Shown: positions 46,233-56,308 of the stretch, piece by piece
Layout of the letters: the number at the start of each line of letters is the position of its first letter
Numbering within the stretch: the stretch's first letter is position 1
From: Atherix ibis
Lineage: Eukaryota; Arthropoda; Insecta; Diptera; Athericidae
NCBI GenBank assembly: GCA_958298945.1
Contig: OY282606.1
Location: forward strand, 60,525,920 to 60,589,919
DNA length: 64,000 bases
Reading direction: 5' to 3'
Made by a program: the position numbers and the translations under genes
Notes under the pieces: model-generated
What the model saw: the letters and a program-made list of their open reading frames with translations, nothing else
Told to the model about the DNA's origin: nothing
The model's database searches: none

Positions 46233-46953
46233 ATGAAAATTTTCATGTTAATTCTAATTGTATTTTTTACATTGATTAGTAATATCAATGGACAAAATAA
46301 TCGTTATTGTGTAAAATCTGCCACCGATTTTTGCAATGTTAATTTGCAACAAGGTAATTACGGAAAATTTCGCACTTATACATAAATTTAATAAGTAATT
46401 TTTAAAAAATATTTGTATAGATTTTGTTCTCTGCAAGTCGGTGATTGAGGGATTCAATCATACGGAGAATAGTTTACAAAAATTTATTGATATGCAACTG
46501 GCATACTCGTACGATTACTTAACTGTAGCTACATACTTCGATTCATACCAAGCCAATCGTCCAGGTTTTTACAAGTTATTTAGGAAATTATCTGATCACT
46601 TATTTGATGGAGCAATATGTGTTATTAAACACCTAACAAAACGTGGTGGAAATCCGAGCTTGAGTGTATATGACACAAAGAAAAAGTCACTAGGACAAAA
46701 TGAAATTAAATCCTTGGCATATTTATTGGATGCTGAAAAAGTTTTAGTGCACAAAACACAGAATATTCAGAAACATAGCCATCATGATCCAGAAACAGCT
46801 CACTTCATAGAGGAACATTTTCTTACTCGACAAACTGAAAACATCAGGAAAGTTACTGGCTATGCTAACGATCTTTCTAAACTTATAAAAGGTTCCGGTG
46901 GTGATCCATCATTGTCGATTTATCTATTTGATGAATATTTGCAGAAAATGTAA
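46233..46953 (+). CDS. Fer2LCH: Secreted ferritin light chain (non-ferroxidase subunit)
   Basis: Two coding exons, 46233-46353 and 46421-46953, are joined across a 67-bp GT-AG intron at a split GAT codon, giving 217 residues. The signal peptide is MKIFMLILIVFFTLISNING and the mature chain starts QNNRYC with several cysteines, as in insect secretory light chains. The four-helix ferritin fold is recognisable (MQLAYSYDYLTVATYFDSYQ, NRPGFYKLFRKLSD, KRGGNPSL). The ferroxidase residues are replaced: where the heavy chain has EEREH this chain has SDHLFDGA. The light subunit therefore supports nucleation and assembly rather than iron oxidation. The ATG at 46233 was chosen because the upstream in-frame ATG (46179) would place 18 residues before the signal sequence. 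AATAAA lies at 47045. Confidence 0.95.
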
Positions 46954-47044
46954 TATATAATATTAACCTTAACATTCTTATAATTTATGTACCGAGTTTA
47001 GAATAATGAAATAATTTGTTACTTTAGAAATAGAATTTTGATTC

Positions 47045-47050
47045 AATAAA
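47045..47050 (+). terminator. Polyadenylation signal of the light-chain gene
   Basis: AATAAA, 92 bp after the light-chain stop codon, in the sense orientation. Confidence 0.6.
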
Positions 47051-47274
47051 TTATTAATTGGCTCTCAAATGTATATTTTATTATATTTTAAATCATGAAG
47101 TTTTAATTCATTTGTAACTTGATTTCTAAGATTCGAACCATCTGATTGAGGTTGGTCATAAAGCCTAACAATTCCGGCCACTACAAATTTCTTCAAAATT
47201 AGGGGTAAGGACAATTAGTGGGCTGTACAAAAATTGTTTGATTACTTCCCCAATTCTTTCGTGACAATTCAACC

Positions 47275-47445
47275 TTGCAAAATATCAGGAACGGCGTGCA
47301 TCAGTGGGGTTAATTTGAAAGTTCAGTGTGCGTAACAAAATGTCTTAATATTGTAGACTTTTTTGTTTGATGGTGTTAGTTTTTGAAACTTAATAAAACA
47401 CAGTTTACTATTTTAAAATATTTTTTTATTTGTTTTTTAATTTAG
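47275..47445 (-). mobile_element. P-like element remnant downstream of the light-chain gene
   Basis: Diverged match to about 50010-50210: AAAGTTCAGTGTGCG, TTGTTTGATGGTGTTAG and AATAAAACACAGTTTACTAT occur in order. Confidence 0.6.
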
Positions 47446-47454
47446 AAAATTAAG

Positions 47455-47485
47455 TAATTAGGTGGTATGGATATACCACCTAATT
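47455..47485. repeat. Short perfect palindrome
   Basis: TAATTAGGTGGTAT and ATACCACCTAATTA flank a 3-bp centre. No associated element was recognised. Confidence 0.7.
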
Positions 47486-47499
47486 ATATTAAATAATAA

Positions 47500-48249
47500 T
47501 AAATTGTGCTACAGAATTTTTAGGATCGACGTCGCCAATCCTTTTATGCTACCTATATACTTCTGATCAGTTTAAATACTGATGATCTATATATACATAA
47601 GTATACAAGTTGATAGAATATTCGACCCAGATGGTAGGTCAGATTTCTAAATGGATATGGTAGATATATGGTACTACACAATCGCGAAGTGTCAAATTAT
47701 CTTATCTACGATTACTCACAATAGTATGTTATATGTATATGACCCGATGGATAATATTAGCGATCAGGTATCGTATATGTACGATTCCGCACAATATTAT
47801 CAGACACGTATACTGAACATCGATTGCCAAATGAGCGTAATCAATATTATTAAATTTGTTTATATGTATATAAAAGGAGCACAGATTGCTAGCAAGTGGA
47901 GCTAATCCTCATTATTAACAATCAAGAAGGAGAATAGGAATTTCACAAAGGAAAGGCGTAAATTAATGAAATTTACGTGAAAGATCACGTCGAGGTCACC
48001 ACTATCTTGCGCAAAGTTATTTTACTTTACTGTGATGGAAGTAAGGATTAGAAAAAATAGCAAATAAAAGAGTTTGTTCAATATAAATATTAATTATATT
48101 AATTAATATACTAAATCATGATCAAGAATAATAATTTTAATATACTATCATACATTTCTTCATTAAACAGATAAGTTCCAAACTATAATTATACGTTGTG
48201 ATTATTTTAGAACTGATTATCACAATTTCCAATATATTTACTCTATAAA
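47500..48249. other. Non-coding stretch
   Basis: An open frame at 47651-47905 is low-complexity (many TAT/ATA codons) with no motif. Nothing else is recognised. Confidence 0.45.
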
Positions 48250-48925
48250 TTGAGAATTAGCAATTTATTTATTATTAATTTGAGAACAGATAGAACAAAT
48301 GTCATCTTGAAGGTAATTCATATTTGAAGTATGAGCGTACGCTTAGATTAAAGAATACCTGGATAGACCCTTACCGTATATGTATACGCAATTTTGTGTA
48401 CGAATTACATGCCAAGCGGCGAGAATTCGCATTTATCACATAGCTTTTAGTGGATATTTTTATGTAGATATGACACTCACTGCCATCTAGTTCTCGTAAT
48501 AGAAAATTATTACATTGCAAAAGCCTAATTTATATTCTTTTTAATTCACTTATTAAAAACAAAAATACAATTTAAACACAACGATAGGCAATTTTTATTT
48601 TTTTTACAATCTTTTGATATGAAATGGAATTCTATTTTAGGTTTATTATTCATTTCGTAAATATCATTCAAATATAAAGCGCCTCAATTTTGTGGACTTT
48701 CGGAGAGTTTTACAATCTGCCATTCTCCATGAAAGTGATTACAACTCGACCTAATATAACTAGCGGTGTCATTTTAGAATTTATTATTGATAAAAATAAT
48801 CAAGTGTTGAAAGTGCAATTTAAAGTGTTATTTTTATGTATTTTAAAGTATTTAAAAAAAAGTAAGTATTTTTATAAATAGTTTTATTATTGATAACATT
48901 TAATAAGAAGTTTTTATTACAGAAA

Positions 48926-48993
48926 ATGAAGTGTTTCGTGAAGAATTGCTTTTCCTACAACGACATGAGGAAGCCGGGAATTTCTTTCTTTCG
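48926..48993 (+). pseudogene. THAP-domain exon, P-like element copy 3
   Basis: 68 nt between the ATG and donor CG|GTAAG, encoding MKCFVKNCFSYNDMRKPGIS then FFR. It is preceded by a good 3' splice site (TTTTTATTACAG). The reading frame is preserved relative to copies 2 and 4 while codons vary. It covers only the first third of a THAP finger. Confidence 0.68.
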
Positions 48994-49376
48994 GTAAGTT
49001 GATATCTGTAGTTTAAGTAAATAAAATAACAAAAATGTTATTTGTGATGTGCCTAAATGGTTTGAGTAATATATTTTATCCAAAAAGTGGTGAAAAACTG
49101 AAAAGTTCGGCATTGAACAAATGCAAACAAATCCGATGTTGACAATTCAATGTTTACCATGAAATAGTACAGTGCCGGTGTATATAAAGTGTGTGTAAGA
49201 AAGTTTAAGGGACCGAATTTTTTTAATAGTGCGAATAATACTTCAATTTATGTTATTTCTTAATTGAAAAAGTAAATGTGACGATCGAATATTTATATGT
49301 TGAGGAGGATAATGAACATGTAATATAAAAAAAATGATTGATATATAATTTTGCCTTAATTACTTTTATTTTCTAG

Positions 49377-49421
49377 GTCCCTAATAGCAGCACTGAATGT
49401 GAGGACTCGTCAACAAAGAAA
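49377..49421 (+). pseudogene. Candidate 45-bp second exon of the P-like element
   Basis: TTTTCTAG precedes GTCCCTAATAGCAGCACTGA and GTAAGTAAT follows the block. Joined to the THAP exon in phase it stays open. It is absent from the inverted copy 4. The assignment rests on splice-site form only. Confidence 0.35.
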
Positions 49422-49910
49422 GTAAGTAATTGTATACATGTATTATAATATTTTCTCCTATGCACATTGAAAGCATTGTTTTCTATTGATTCATTAAATT
49501 ATTATGTTTTATTTAATAATATATAATGAAATAAAAAAATAATGTATTAAAATAGAATACTGTGTTTTATTGCATATTTACAAAACTAATTTCATCAAAC
49601 AACAAGACCCGCAATATTAAAAAATCTGCTTCTTTACGCATAAATGACATCACATATGAAAATGATTTTGAACGAACCGCTTCAATCGCATACTGTACTT
49701 TTAATTTGGCCCCCAATGATTTACGCCATTTCTGTTGTATTGCATGTGTGTGCGTTCTATGAATGGATTGCCAACAAAAGTTGGACAGAATTTTTGTGTA
49801 GAGGCCTATCCAGTACTTCTTTAATCTAAGAGCGTAGTAATAATTCATTTATAATCGTCAATATGTATGCTGACGGTCATGATAGCCAGTCATTATTAGT
49901 TAACATGTAT

Positions 49911-51287
49911 CTTAGATTAAAGAAGTACTGGATAGGTCTCTACACAAAAATTCTGTCCAACTTTTGTTGGCAATCCATTCATAGAACGCACACACATGCA
50001 ATACAACAGAAATGGCGTAAATCATTGGGGGCCAAATTAAAAGTTCAGTATGCGATTGAAGCGGTTCGTTCAAAATCATTTTCATATATGTGATGTCATT
50101 TATGCGTAAAGAAGCAGATTTTTTAATATTGCGGGTCTTGTTGTTTGATGAAATTAGTTTTGTAAATATGCAATAAAACACAGTATTCTATTTTAATACT
50201 TTATTTTTTTATTTCATTATATATTATTAATTAAAACATAATAATTTAATGAATCAATAGAAAACAATGCTTTCAATGTGCATCATTTTTTATATATCAA
50301 TCATTTTTTTTATATTACATGTTCATTATCCTCCTCAACATATAAATATTCGATCGTCACATTTACTTTTTCAATTAAGAAATAACATAAATTGAAGTAT
50401 TATTCGCACTATTAGAAAAATTCGGTCCCTTAAACTTTCTTACACACACTTTATATACACCGGCACTGTACTATTTTATGGTAAACATTGAACTGTCAAC
50501 ATCGGATTTGTTTACATTTATTCAATGCCGAACTTTTCACTTTTTAACCACTTTTTACACAAAAGATATCACTAAAAGCCATTTAGGCACATCACAAATA
50601 AACTTTTTCTTAATTTGTTTTGTAAAAATAAATATGTCAACTTACCGAAAGAAAGAAATTCCCGGCTTCCTCATTTTTTCGTATGAGAAGCAATTTCTCA
50701 CAAAACACTTCATATCCTGAAATAAAAACTTCGTATTAACTTTTATTAATAATATAACAATTTGTATAAATACTTACTTTTCCGTAAATACTACTAAAAA
50801 GATGGAAATAACACTTTTAAAAACACTTTCCGAACCGCAAAAAAAAACAGCTGAGAAATGTTAAAAATAGCCCGCTGTTTTCGGTATGTCACTACTTTCA
50901 TGGAGAATGGCGCGTTTGAAAACTCTCCTAATGTCCACAAAATTGAGGCGCTTTATATTTGATTCATATTTCCGGAAGGAATAATAAACCTAAAATAGAA
51001 TTCCATTCCGTATCAAAAGATTGTACAAAAAATAAAAATTGCCTGTCGTTGTGTTTAAATTGTATTTTTGTTTCCAATAAGTGTATTAAAATGAATATAA
51101 ATTATGCTTTTGCAATTCAATAAATTTGTATTACGACAACTAGATGGCAGTGGGTGTCATGTCTACATAAAAAAATATACACAAAAATATCCCGCTTTTG
51201 CCATTTCTCACCGCTTGGCAATAAGTTGGACACAAAAATGCGTATACATATACGGTAGGGGCCTATCCAGGTATTCTTTAATCTAAG
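49911..51287 (-). mobile_element. P-superfamily (THAP) element copy 4, inverted, perfect target duplication
   Basis: It is 1377 bp, in reverse orientation to copy 3 and separated from it by 80 bp. Ends are CTTAGATTAAAGAAGTACTG and the complement of CAGGTATTCTTTAATCTAAG. A perfect 8-bp target duplication ACATGTAT lies at 49903-49910 and 51288-51295. The THAP exon is on the minus strand (50713-50646). It lacks the 45-bp exon of copy 3. Confidence 0.88.
50646..50713 (-). pseudogene. THAP-domain exon, P-like element copy 4
   Basis: The same 68-nt exon, with intact ATG, C-x4-C pair (CFVRNC), GISFFR block and GTAAG donor. An acceptor (TTTCAG) lies just upstream. Confidence 0.67.
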
Positions 51288-51295
51288 ACATGTAT

Positions 51296-53643
51296 GTTAA
51301 CTTTGGCTTAAGTAAACATACATGTGGGAATTATTCAGATATTACTACACTTTGTTTAATACGGTTTAAAGCCAGAGCCAAATAATTGACATAACAAGAA
51401 TTCTGATATTTTTTTTTATTAGTTTGACTCAACAATTTCCAGTCAGTTACTGTCAGTAATTTCCTTTATTAGACTGAAATATTCAGACAGAGTCTAAAAT
51501 TTTCTTCCCTTTATATAATGATCAGTTAAATGGATTATTGTCTATACGGCTATACACGACTACTGTAGAGTAGTCTAAAATCTAAGGCTACTCTGCTGAA
51601 AGCAGCGCCATTTGCTTAGGTGTAGAATCTTCATTAGGCCTATTAACGATTCTTTGTAGAAGTAGAGCTGCGTTCAGTATTTGTATCAACAAACAATAAA
51701 TTGACTTAAAACTAAAATATTTTCTAAATTTTTTAGTTGTAATTTAGATAAATTTTTTTATTGAAATATTGCTTTTACACCTTATTATTGAAACCAACAA
51801 ATATTAGTTTTTGTTTGTAATTTCAGCAGTTGTAACTTGGTGAAGCTTAAATTTTTATGGCAAGACAGTTATAGATATATTATCTGTCAGAAGATTATAT
51901 AATAATTTTTGTAAAATCGGCTTACTTTTATGATTTATTGGTAACAATTAATATATAATGCTACATTTTTTTTAAATAAAATGTGCATCAGATGATATAG
52001 TACTGGAATAGAACGGCTATCTTTATACAATAAATTACATAATTCATACTTTTCCAGTTAAAATACAGTGATCGATCATTAGTACATCATTCTCTAAACA
52101 CGGCGTGCTGCATATATGATATGCAATTTTATTACATGTTATTAAAGCTACTTTTTGTGTAGACTTTTCATTGGCATTTCGCATATAAAAGTGGCTTCTG
52201 CATTATGCATTATCTATTTCAATTCGTTTGCAAACCATTGTTGACAATCCATGCCCCTGTATGCTCAGTAGTAGTCAATAGTGGAATCAAATGAGAAGGC
52301 AAAGTAATATTCAATATTGTATACTACATGTTCCTGATATTGTATTAATTTATCACCTATATTTTTGTCGATAGGTATCAGCAAACTCTCTGTCTGCATA
52401 TACTATATATGGATATCCTTCCATAAGATAGAGTAACTTTAGTTTATTGCAGTATAGAAATAATAACTGTTTAGTTTCTCTGCACTATACAAATAATGTA
52501 AAAGTTTTAGTAAAGCTGCATTTACTCATCAACAAATATTTACTTTCTTATCTTTTGTGGCTCTAATGGCTGACCTATTTAAACGGCTTGTCTTTAATTT
52601 TTATATATGCACATTAACATTTACCATCACAATTAGGTTTTTCATTTTTTATTGTCATAAAATTTTGATCAAAATTTTCTTCACCATTTGAATTAAGTTT
52701 CTTAACTACATTTTTACAAGTACTAATAACATTTTGATTGCTTTATCCAAAAACATTTTTGGATCGTTATATGTTAAATTAGTTAATGGACCAGTACGCA
52801 AACAATTTTTTTAAGCCTAAATTAACCTCTTTCCAAATAATTGCGTCCCTTTTGCCGCTTCTTACACAGCCTCTGCTAGACCACATCATTGCTTTTACTT
52901 CTTCCGTAAATTTTTTCATATGTCGCATGCATGTCTCCAAGCATTTTTGCTCTCTAATCGTCTTAGCCCGTTTAACCTAAACAAATATTCCGATGTAAAA
53001 GCTTAAATTTTTTCTTATCTAACAAGCTCTTCAACAAAGATAATATTTATTGCATGGTGATAAACATTTTTGTTTCAACTTTAGTAGCTTTTTTATATAT
53101 AATTACTCATTTTCATTAATTAGTTAAATTTTCTGCAAACACGTTTTTTTTATTTTCTGTCATAATTCATGTTTGTTTACTATTATTTCTTCTTGTAGCA
53201 TAAAATATATTGTTACTATATATTTATTCTAATTTACATCTTTTGAGGAAATTAATATATAAGTTAATTAATATTTTGTTATATAAATCTTGCGTAGTTT
53301 TCTATGAAGGCAATTTATAAGAATTGATTGTAAGTATGTATATATTTGACGAAAAAATAAATAGAAAGCGCTTAGTGTTATTAATATGTTCTGTAATTTT
53401 ATAAGATTATAAATTGTTCTGTTAAATTCTATATACATTTTTACAAAAATAATCGATATCTACATATATAGATTATTTTTATAAAATTCAAAACTTGTTT
53501 ATTTATTTAATTCTAAAGTACATTCCATTTATATTATGCTTTCAAAACAATAAGCGTGAAAACAGTTTTTATATCATTTTTTTACTCAAATTATGGTGAA
53601 AACACTTTTTGTATCATAGTTTTCAATACTCTCCATTATGTAA
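51296..53643. other. AT-rich intergenic stretch
   Basis: The first ~80 bp continue the dispersed repeat into which the P-like elements inserted (compare 32990-33020). The remainder has no coding motif I can support. A minus-strand patch near 52.7-52.95 kb (NLTYNDPKMFLDKAIKMLL) is protein-like but short and unrecognised. Confidence 0.45.
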
Positions 53644-55377
53644 TTATGTGTACTGATCGTTCATAAGCATTGAAATATGTACTTGATTTTTCAACATTTT
53701 AATTCGTATACTGTAAAGGAAGTTCATGTGAATGAGAATGTTAACACCAAGTTGTTTTATCTGATTTTTCATTTTATCAATTTTTAAACAGCTTAAAATC
53801 AAAAATATATAGTTAATATTTCAAAAATGCATAAAAGAAATCTATTTGCAATAATACCTTTTTTGGTTTTTGGTATCAGAGAATACTTTTGTAAATATGC
53901 TTTTATATATATTTAATTCCCATTGCATAGAGTCAATGTCTTCAAGTAAGAAATTCATTTGCTTTCCAAGCGGATTTATTGATTGCGTTAGAGTTTGTAC
54001 TGACAGTCTTAGAAAATTCATTTCCTCTTTGTATGAATTATGATTTCGATCCAAAATTTGGCTAATATTCTGAGGATTAAAAGTTGAATTTAATTTCAAA
54101 TTATTTTTTTTATAATTTTTGCATCAAACCTCTTCATTTTTCGTGGCATCAGATACACCTATTGTTAACTTTTTTTGTGTTTCTAAAATTTGTTGAATTA
54201 AATGACCATGCTGAAGTTTATTGCCTTGGTATTCATTTGCTTTGTTTTGTTGATCATATGTCATATTTTCAAATATAAGAGAACTTTCATCATTATCATT
54301 TAGTACATGGTTAAAAAGTTCATATTTATGTTTATCAGGTATATGCTCAATCCTATCATTTGTATTACTATCGCAACTTTTAATGCGTATTCGTGGTGCA
54401 CCCGGTCGTGAGGAAACCGGTCTAACAAAAAAAGAAGTCGTTGTTACCTCAGGTGATTCATTTTCAGCTATTTCTCTTACATAGGTAGATTCTCGTTTCA
54501 ATTTACTAAACTTTTTTGTGTTTGTTCTGAGCGTTGCATTAGAATCAAGTGAATTACTTTTTTGTGTAGTATTAATATTTGTATTTGTTTGCTCAGAATT
54601 CAAATTAGATGTTAATTCTATACAATCTATCTCACCTGCATTACGTTCAGCAAGAGAATTGTTCAGTTCTTGTATAACGTAATCTTCTTTTCTTCGTTCT
54701 TCTGCTTCATTTTTAAGAGAGAAAATGTTGTTTTCGTTTAAATTTTGATATTTAGGTGTGCAGTTTGTATCTTCGGAAATCTTATCTGATATACTAATTT
54801 TTGTTTTCTCTTGAATAATTTTAGAAGCGATAGAGTTATTTTTTTCAGATTCGTCGACATTATTTAAAAATTTAACATTATCTACAGTCTTTTGTTCAGA
54901 TATTTCATTACAAATAGGAGCTTTCGGAAGATTTTTTTTTGATGCTGCAGGTTTTTCTGTGGTTTTTTGTATTTTTTTTGAACTTGATTCAATCGGCGCC
55001 TTTTTAGATGTTGATATAGATGTTTTCGTCTCTTTTGTAATATTATTTTCACGCTTATTTTTTACAATATTGATAGCATCACTGCAGTCAACTTTATTTT
55101 TAATCATATAACAGAGAAGTTGAAGTAATTCATTAGTAAGATGGGGTTCTAGTCCTGCAACTATTTTTGATGGGCTTGCGCGTATATTTTTATTACCAGC
55201 AATGCCTAATTATAAAAGTAATCATTAGGTTTATTTGAAAGAAAATTATTTATACATACTTAACACATCTATGAGTTTTTGAAGAAATTGAATTTTTGAT
55301 TTGCGATCTTTGGATAAGTCACCATTAAGCTCTTGCTCTGTATATAAGTTTTGAAATAGTCCTGTTTTATGATTAAT
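53644..55377 (-). CDS. IFT54: IFT54 / TRAF3-interacting protein 1, 5' end not found
   Basis: Four exons in transcript order are 55377-55260, 55205-54130, 54069-53858 and 53791-53644 (517 residues), with introns of 54, 60 and 66 bp. The first two exons carry the end of the N-terminal calponin-homology-like domain: TGLFQNLYTEQELNG, KIQFLQKLIDVL and IRASPSKIVAGLEPHLTNEL. The middle is a long, low-complexity Lys/Ser/Asn/Glu-rich linker, with the conserved patch RPVSSRPGAPRIRIK. The C-terminal coiled coil has LSVQTLTQSINPLGKQMNFL and EDIDSMQWEL. IFT54 is a subunit of the IFT-B complex that binds tubulin and moves cargo in cilia; insects need it in ciliated sensory neurons. The first intron's donor and the start codon lie upstream and were not identified. 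The last exon is the least certain: it ends at TAA 53646-53644, and the donor at 54129 (GTTTGA) is non-consensus. Confidence 0.88.
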
Positions 55378-56024
55378 CTAGAATGTAAAATATCATAATT
55401 TAATAATAGGTAACTCAATGGTATATATGCGCATAAGTTTTTAAATTTTTATGACTAAAAAATCGAAAACCAGCAGAATTCAAAAAATGTTGACTATATT
55501 TAAACATAGTTTCAAATCGTTATTAACAAAATAAGTGTGTATTTAATTTTCTGCAAAAATTAAATCTGAAATACATAAATGAAATTGGCGAAATATCAAA
55601 TTGTCAAAATGAAAAGACAAAAAAAGAATATCGAAGGAAGTTTTTGTAGTACGATCGATTTTATTACTATTCACAACTCAACCCAGACTCAGATTGAGTT
55701 TTAAGGTAATTAGTCTTTACCAGTGAATATTTATATTGAATTGTAATATAGCACCATTAGGTTGACCCTTTCTTCTAATAGAGCACTGATAAGTTGCCTC
55801 TTATTTTCTGAATTATTAAAAATAAAGTAAATTTAGTTCGTTTTCGATTTTTCTGAATTGTATTTACAAAAATTTTCTGTTTATACAATTTTAGAATAAA
55901 GTACATAATGAAAATAAATTATACATAACAAAATTGCCATCGATTTACTTATGCATCGATGTATTGTATAAGAAAATCAATTAATTTTGACAAGTAATTG
56001 TAAGGATATTGGCCACTATAAGCA
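55378..56024. other. Non-coding stretch upstream of the known IFT54 exons
   Basis: It should be intron sequence if the IFT54 start exon lies further right. No minus-strand patch resembling the missing N-terminal domain was seen. Confidence 0.45.
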
Positions 56025-56080
56025 ATCAAACAAACAACATAGATAATAATTATTGTCTATGTTTTTTGTTTGTTTGTTTA
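56025..56080. repeat. Inverted repeat at the SINE tail
   Basis: CAAACAAACAACATAGATAATAA pairs with TTATTGTCTATGTTTTTTGT-TTGTTTG. The right arm includes the AAAC-type tail of the SINE read from the other strand. Confidence 0.6.
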
Positions 56081-56300
56081 TAGTTGATGTCCGGTCTTTC
56101 AGTCGGACATACTTAGACAAATTTAGGTCCATTGTGACACCACTAGAGAATGATAAAAGATAAAGAAATGAAATGAAATTATATGAAATGAAATATAGGT
56201 GGTAATAGATATTTAGAGTAGGACCATGGCTTAGTGGGATACGAACCCACGACCCTTCTGATGGTAGTCCAGCAGGCTAACGACTGTTCTACCGAGTCGG
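56062..56300 (-). mobile_element. tRNA-derived SINE
   Basis: On the minus strand the head contains a box-A-like GACTCGGTAGAACAG (56298-56284) and a perfect T-arm with box B, GTGGGTTCGTATCCCAC (around 56252-56236), at tRNA-like spacing. A non-tRNA body follows (TACTCTAAATATCTATTACC, an ATTTCATTTCATTTC run, then GTCCGACTGAAAGACCGGAC) and an (AAAC)n tail. ATAATTAT occurs on both sides (56046-56053 and 56301-56308) and may be the target duplication. The anticodon stem does not pair properly, so it is not a functional tRNA gene. Confidence 0.7.
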
Positions 56301-56308
56301 ATAATTAT

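Larger units (their letters stand above)
48342..49830 (+). mobile_element. P-superfamily (THAP) element copy 3, complete ends
   Basis: It is 1489 bp. Terminal inverted repeats are CTTAGATTAAAGAATACCTG (left) and the complement of CAGTACTTCTTTAATCTAAG (right). It is flanked by an imperfect 8-bp duplication, AGCGTACG (48334-48341) and AGCGTAGT (49831-49838). Inside are a short 5' untranslated intron (donor GTAAGT at about 48862, acceptor TTACAG), a THAP exon (48926-48993), a 45-bp exon-like block with AG and GTAAGT borders (49377-49421), and a non-coding right half. Most of the transposase is missing, so it must be non-autonomous. An 8-bp duplication plus a THAP domain is diagnostic of the P superfamily. 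Confidence 0.82.

Noticed and set aside
47651..47905. An 84-codon open frame
   Set aside because: It is low-complexity TAT/ATG-rich sequence without motif or splice context.
49567..50181. Open frames on both strands at the right ends of the P-like elements (about 90 codons)
   Set aside because: The same frames appear in both elements simply because the elements are inverted copies. They are out of phase with the THAP exon and are shifted by small indels between copies, so coding is not supported.
52786..52980. A small gene on the plus strand, or a host exon on the minus strand
   Set aside because: The plus frame is hydrophobic and unconvincing. The minus-strand patch is protein-like for short stretches only and has no supported splice borders.
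56230..56300. A tRNA gene on the minus strand
   Set aside because: Box A, box B and a good T-arm are present, but the anticodon stem has a mismatch and an 8-base loop, the acceptor ends do not pair, and a SINE body with an AAAC tail follows.
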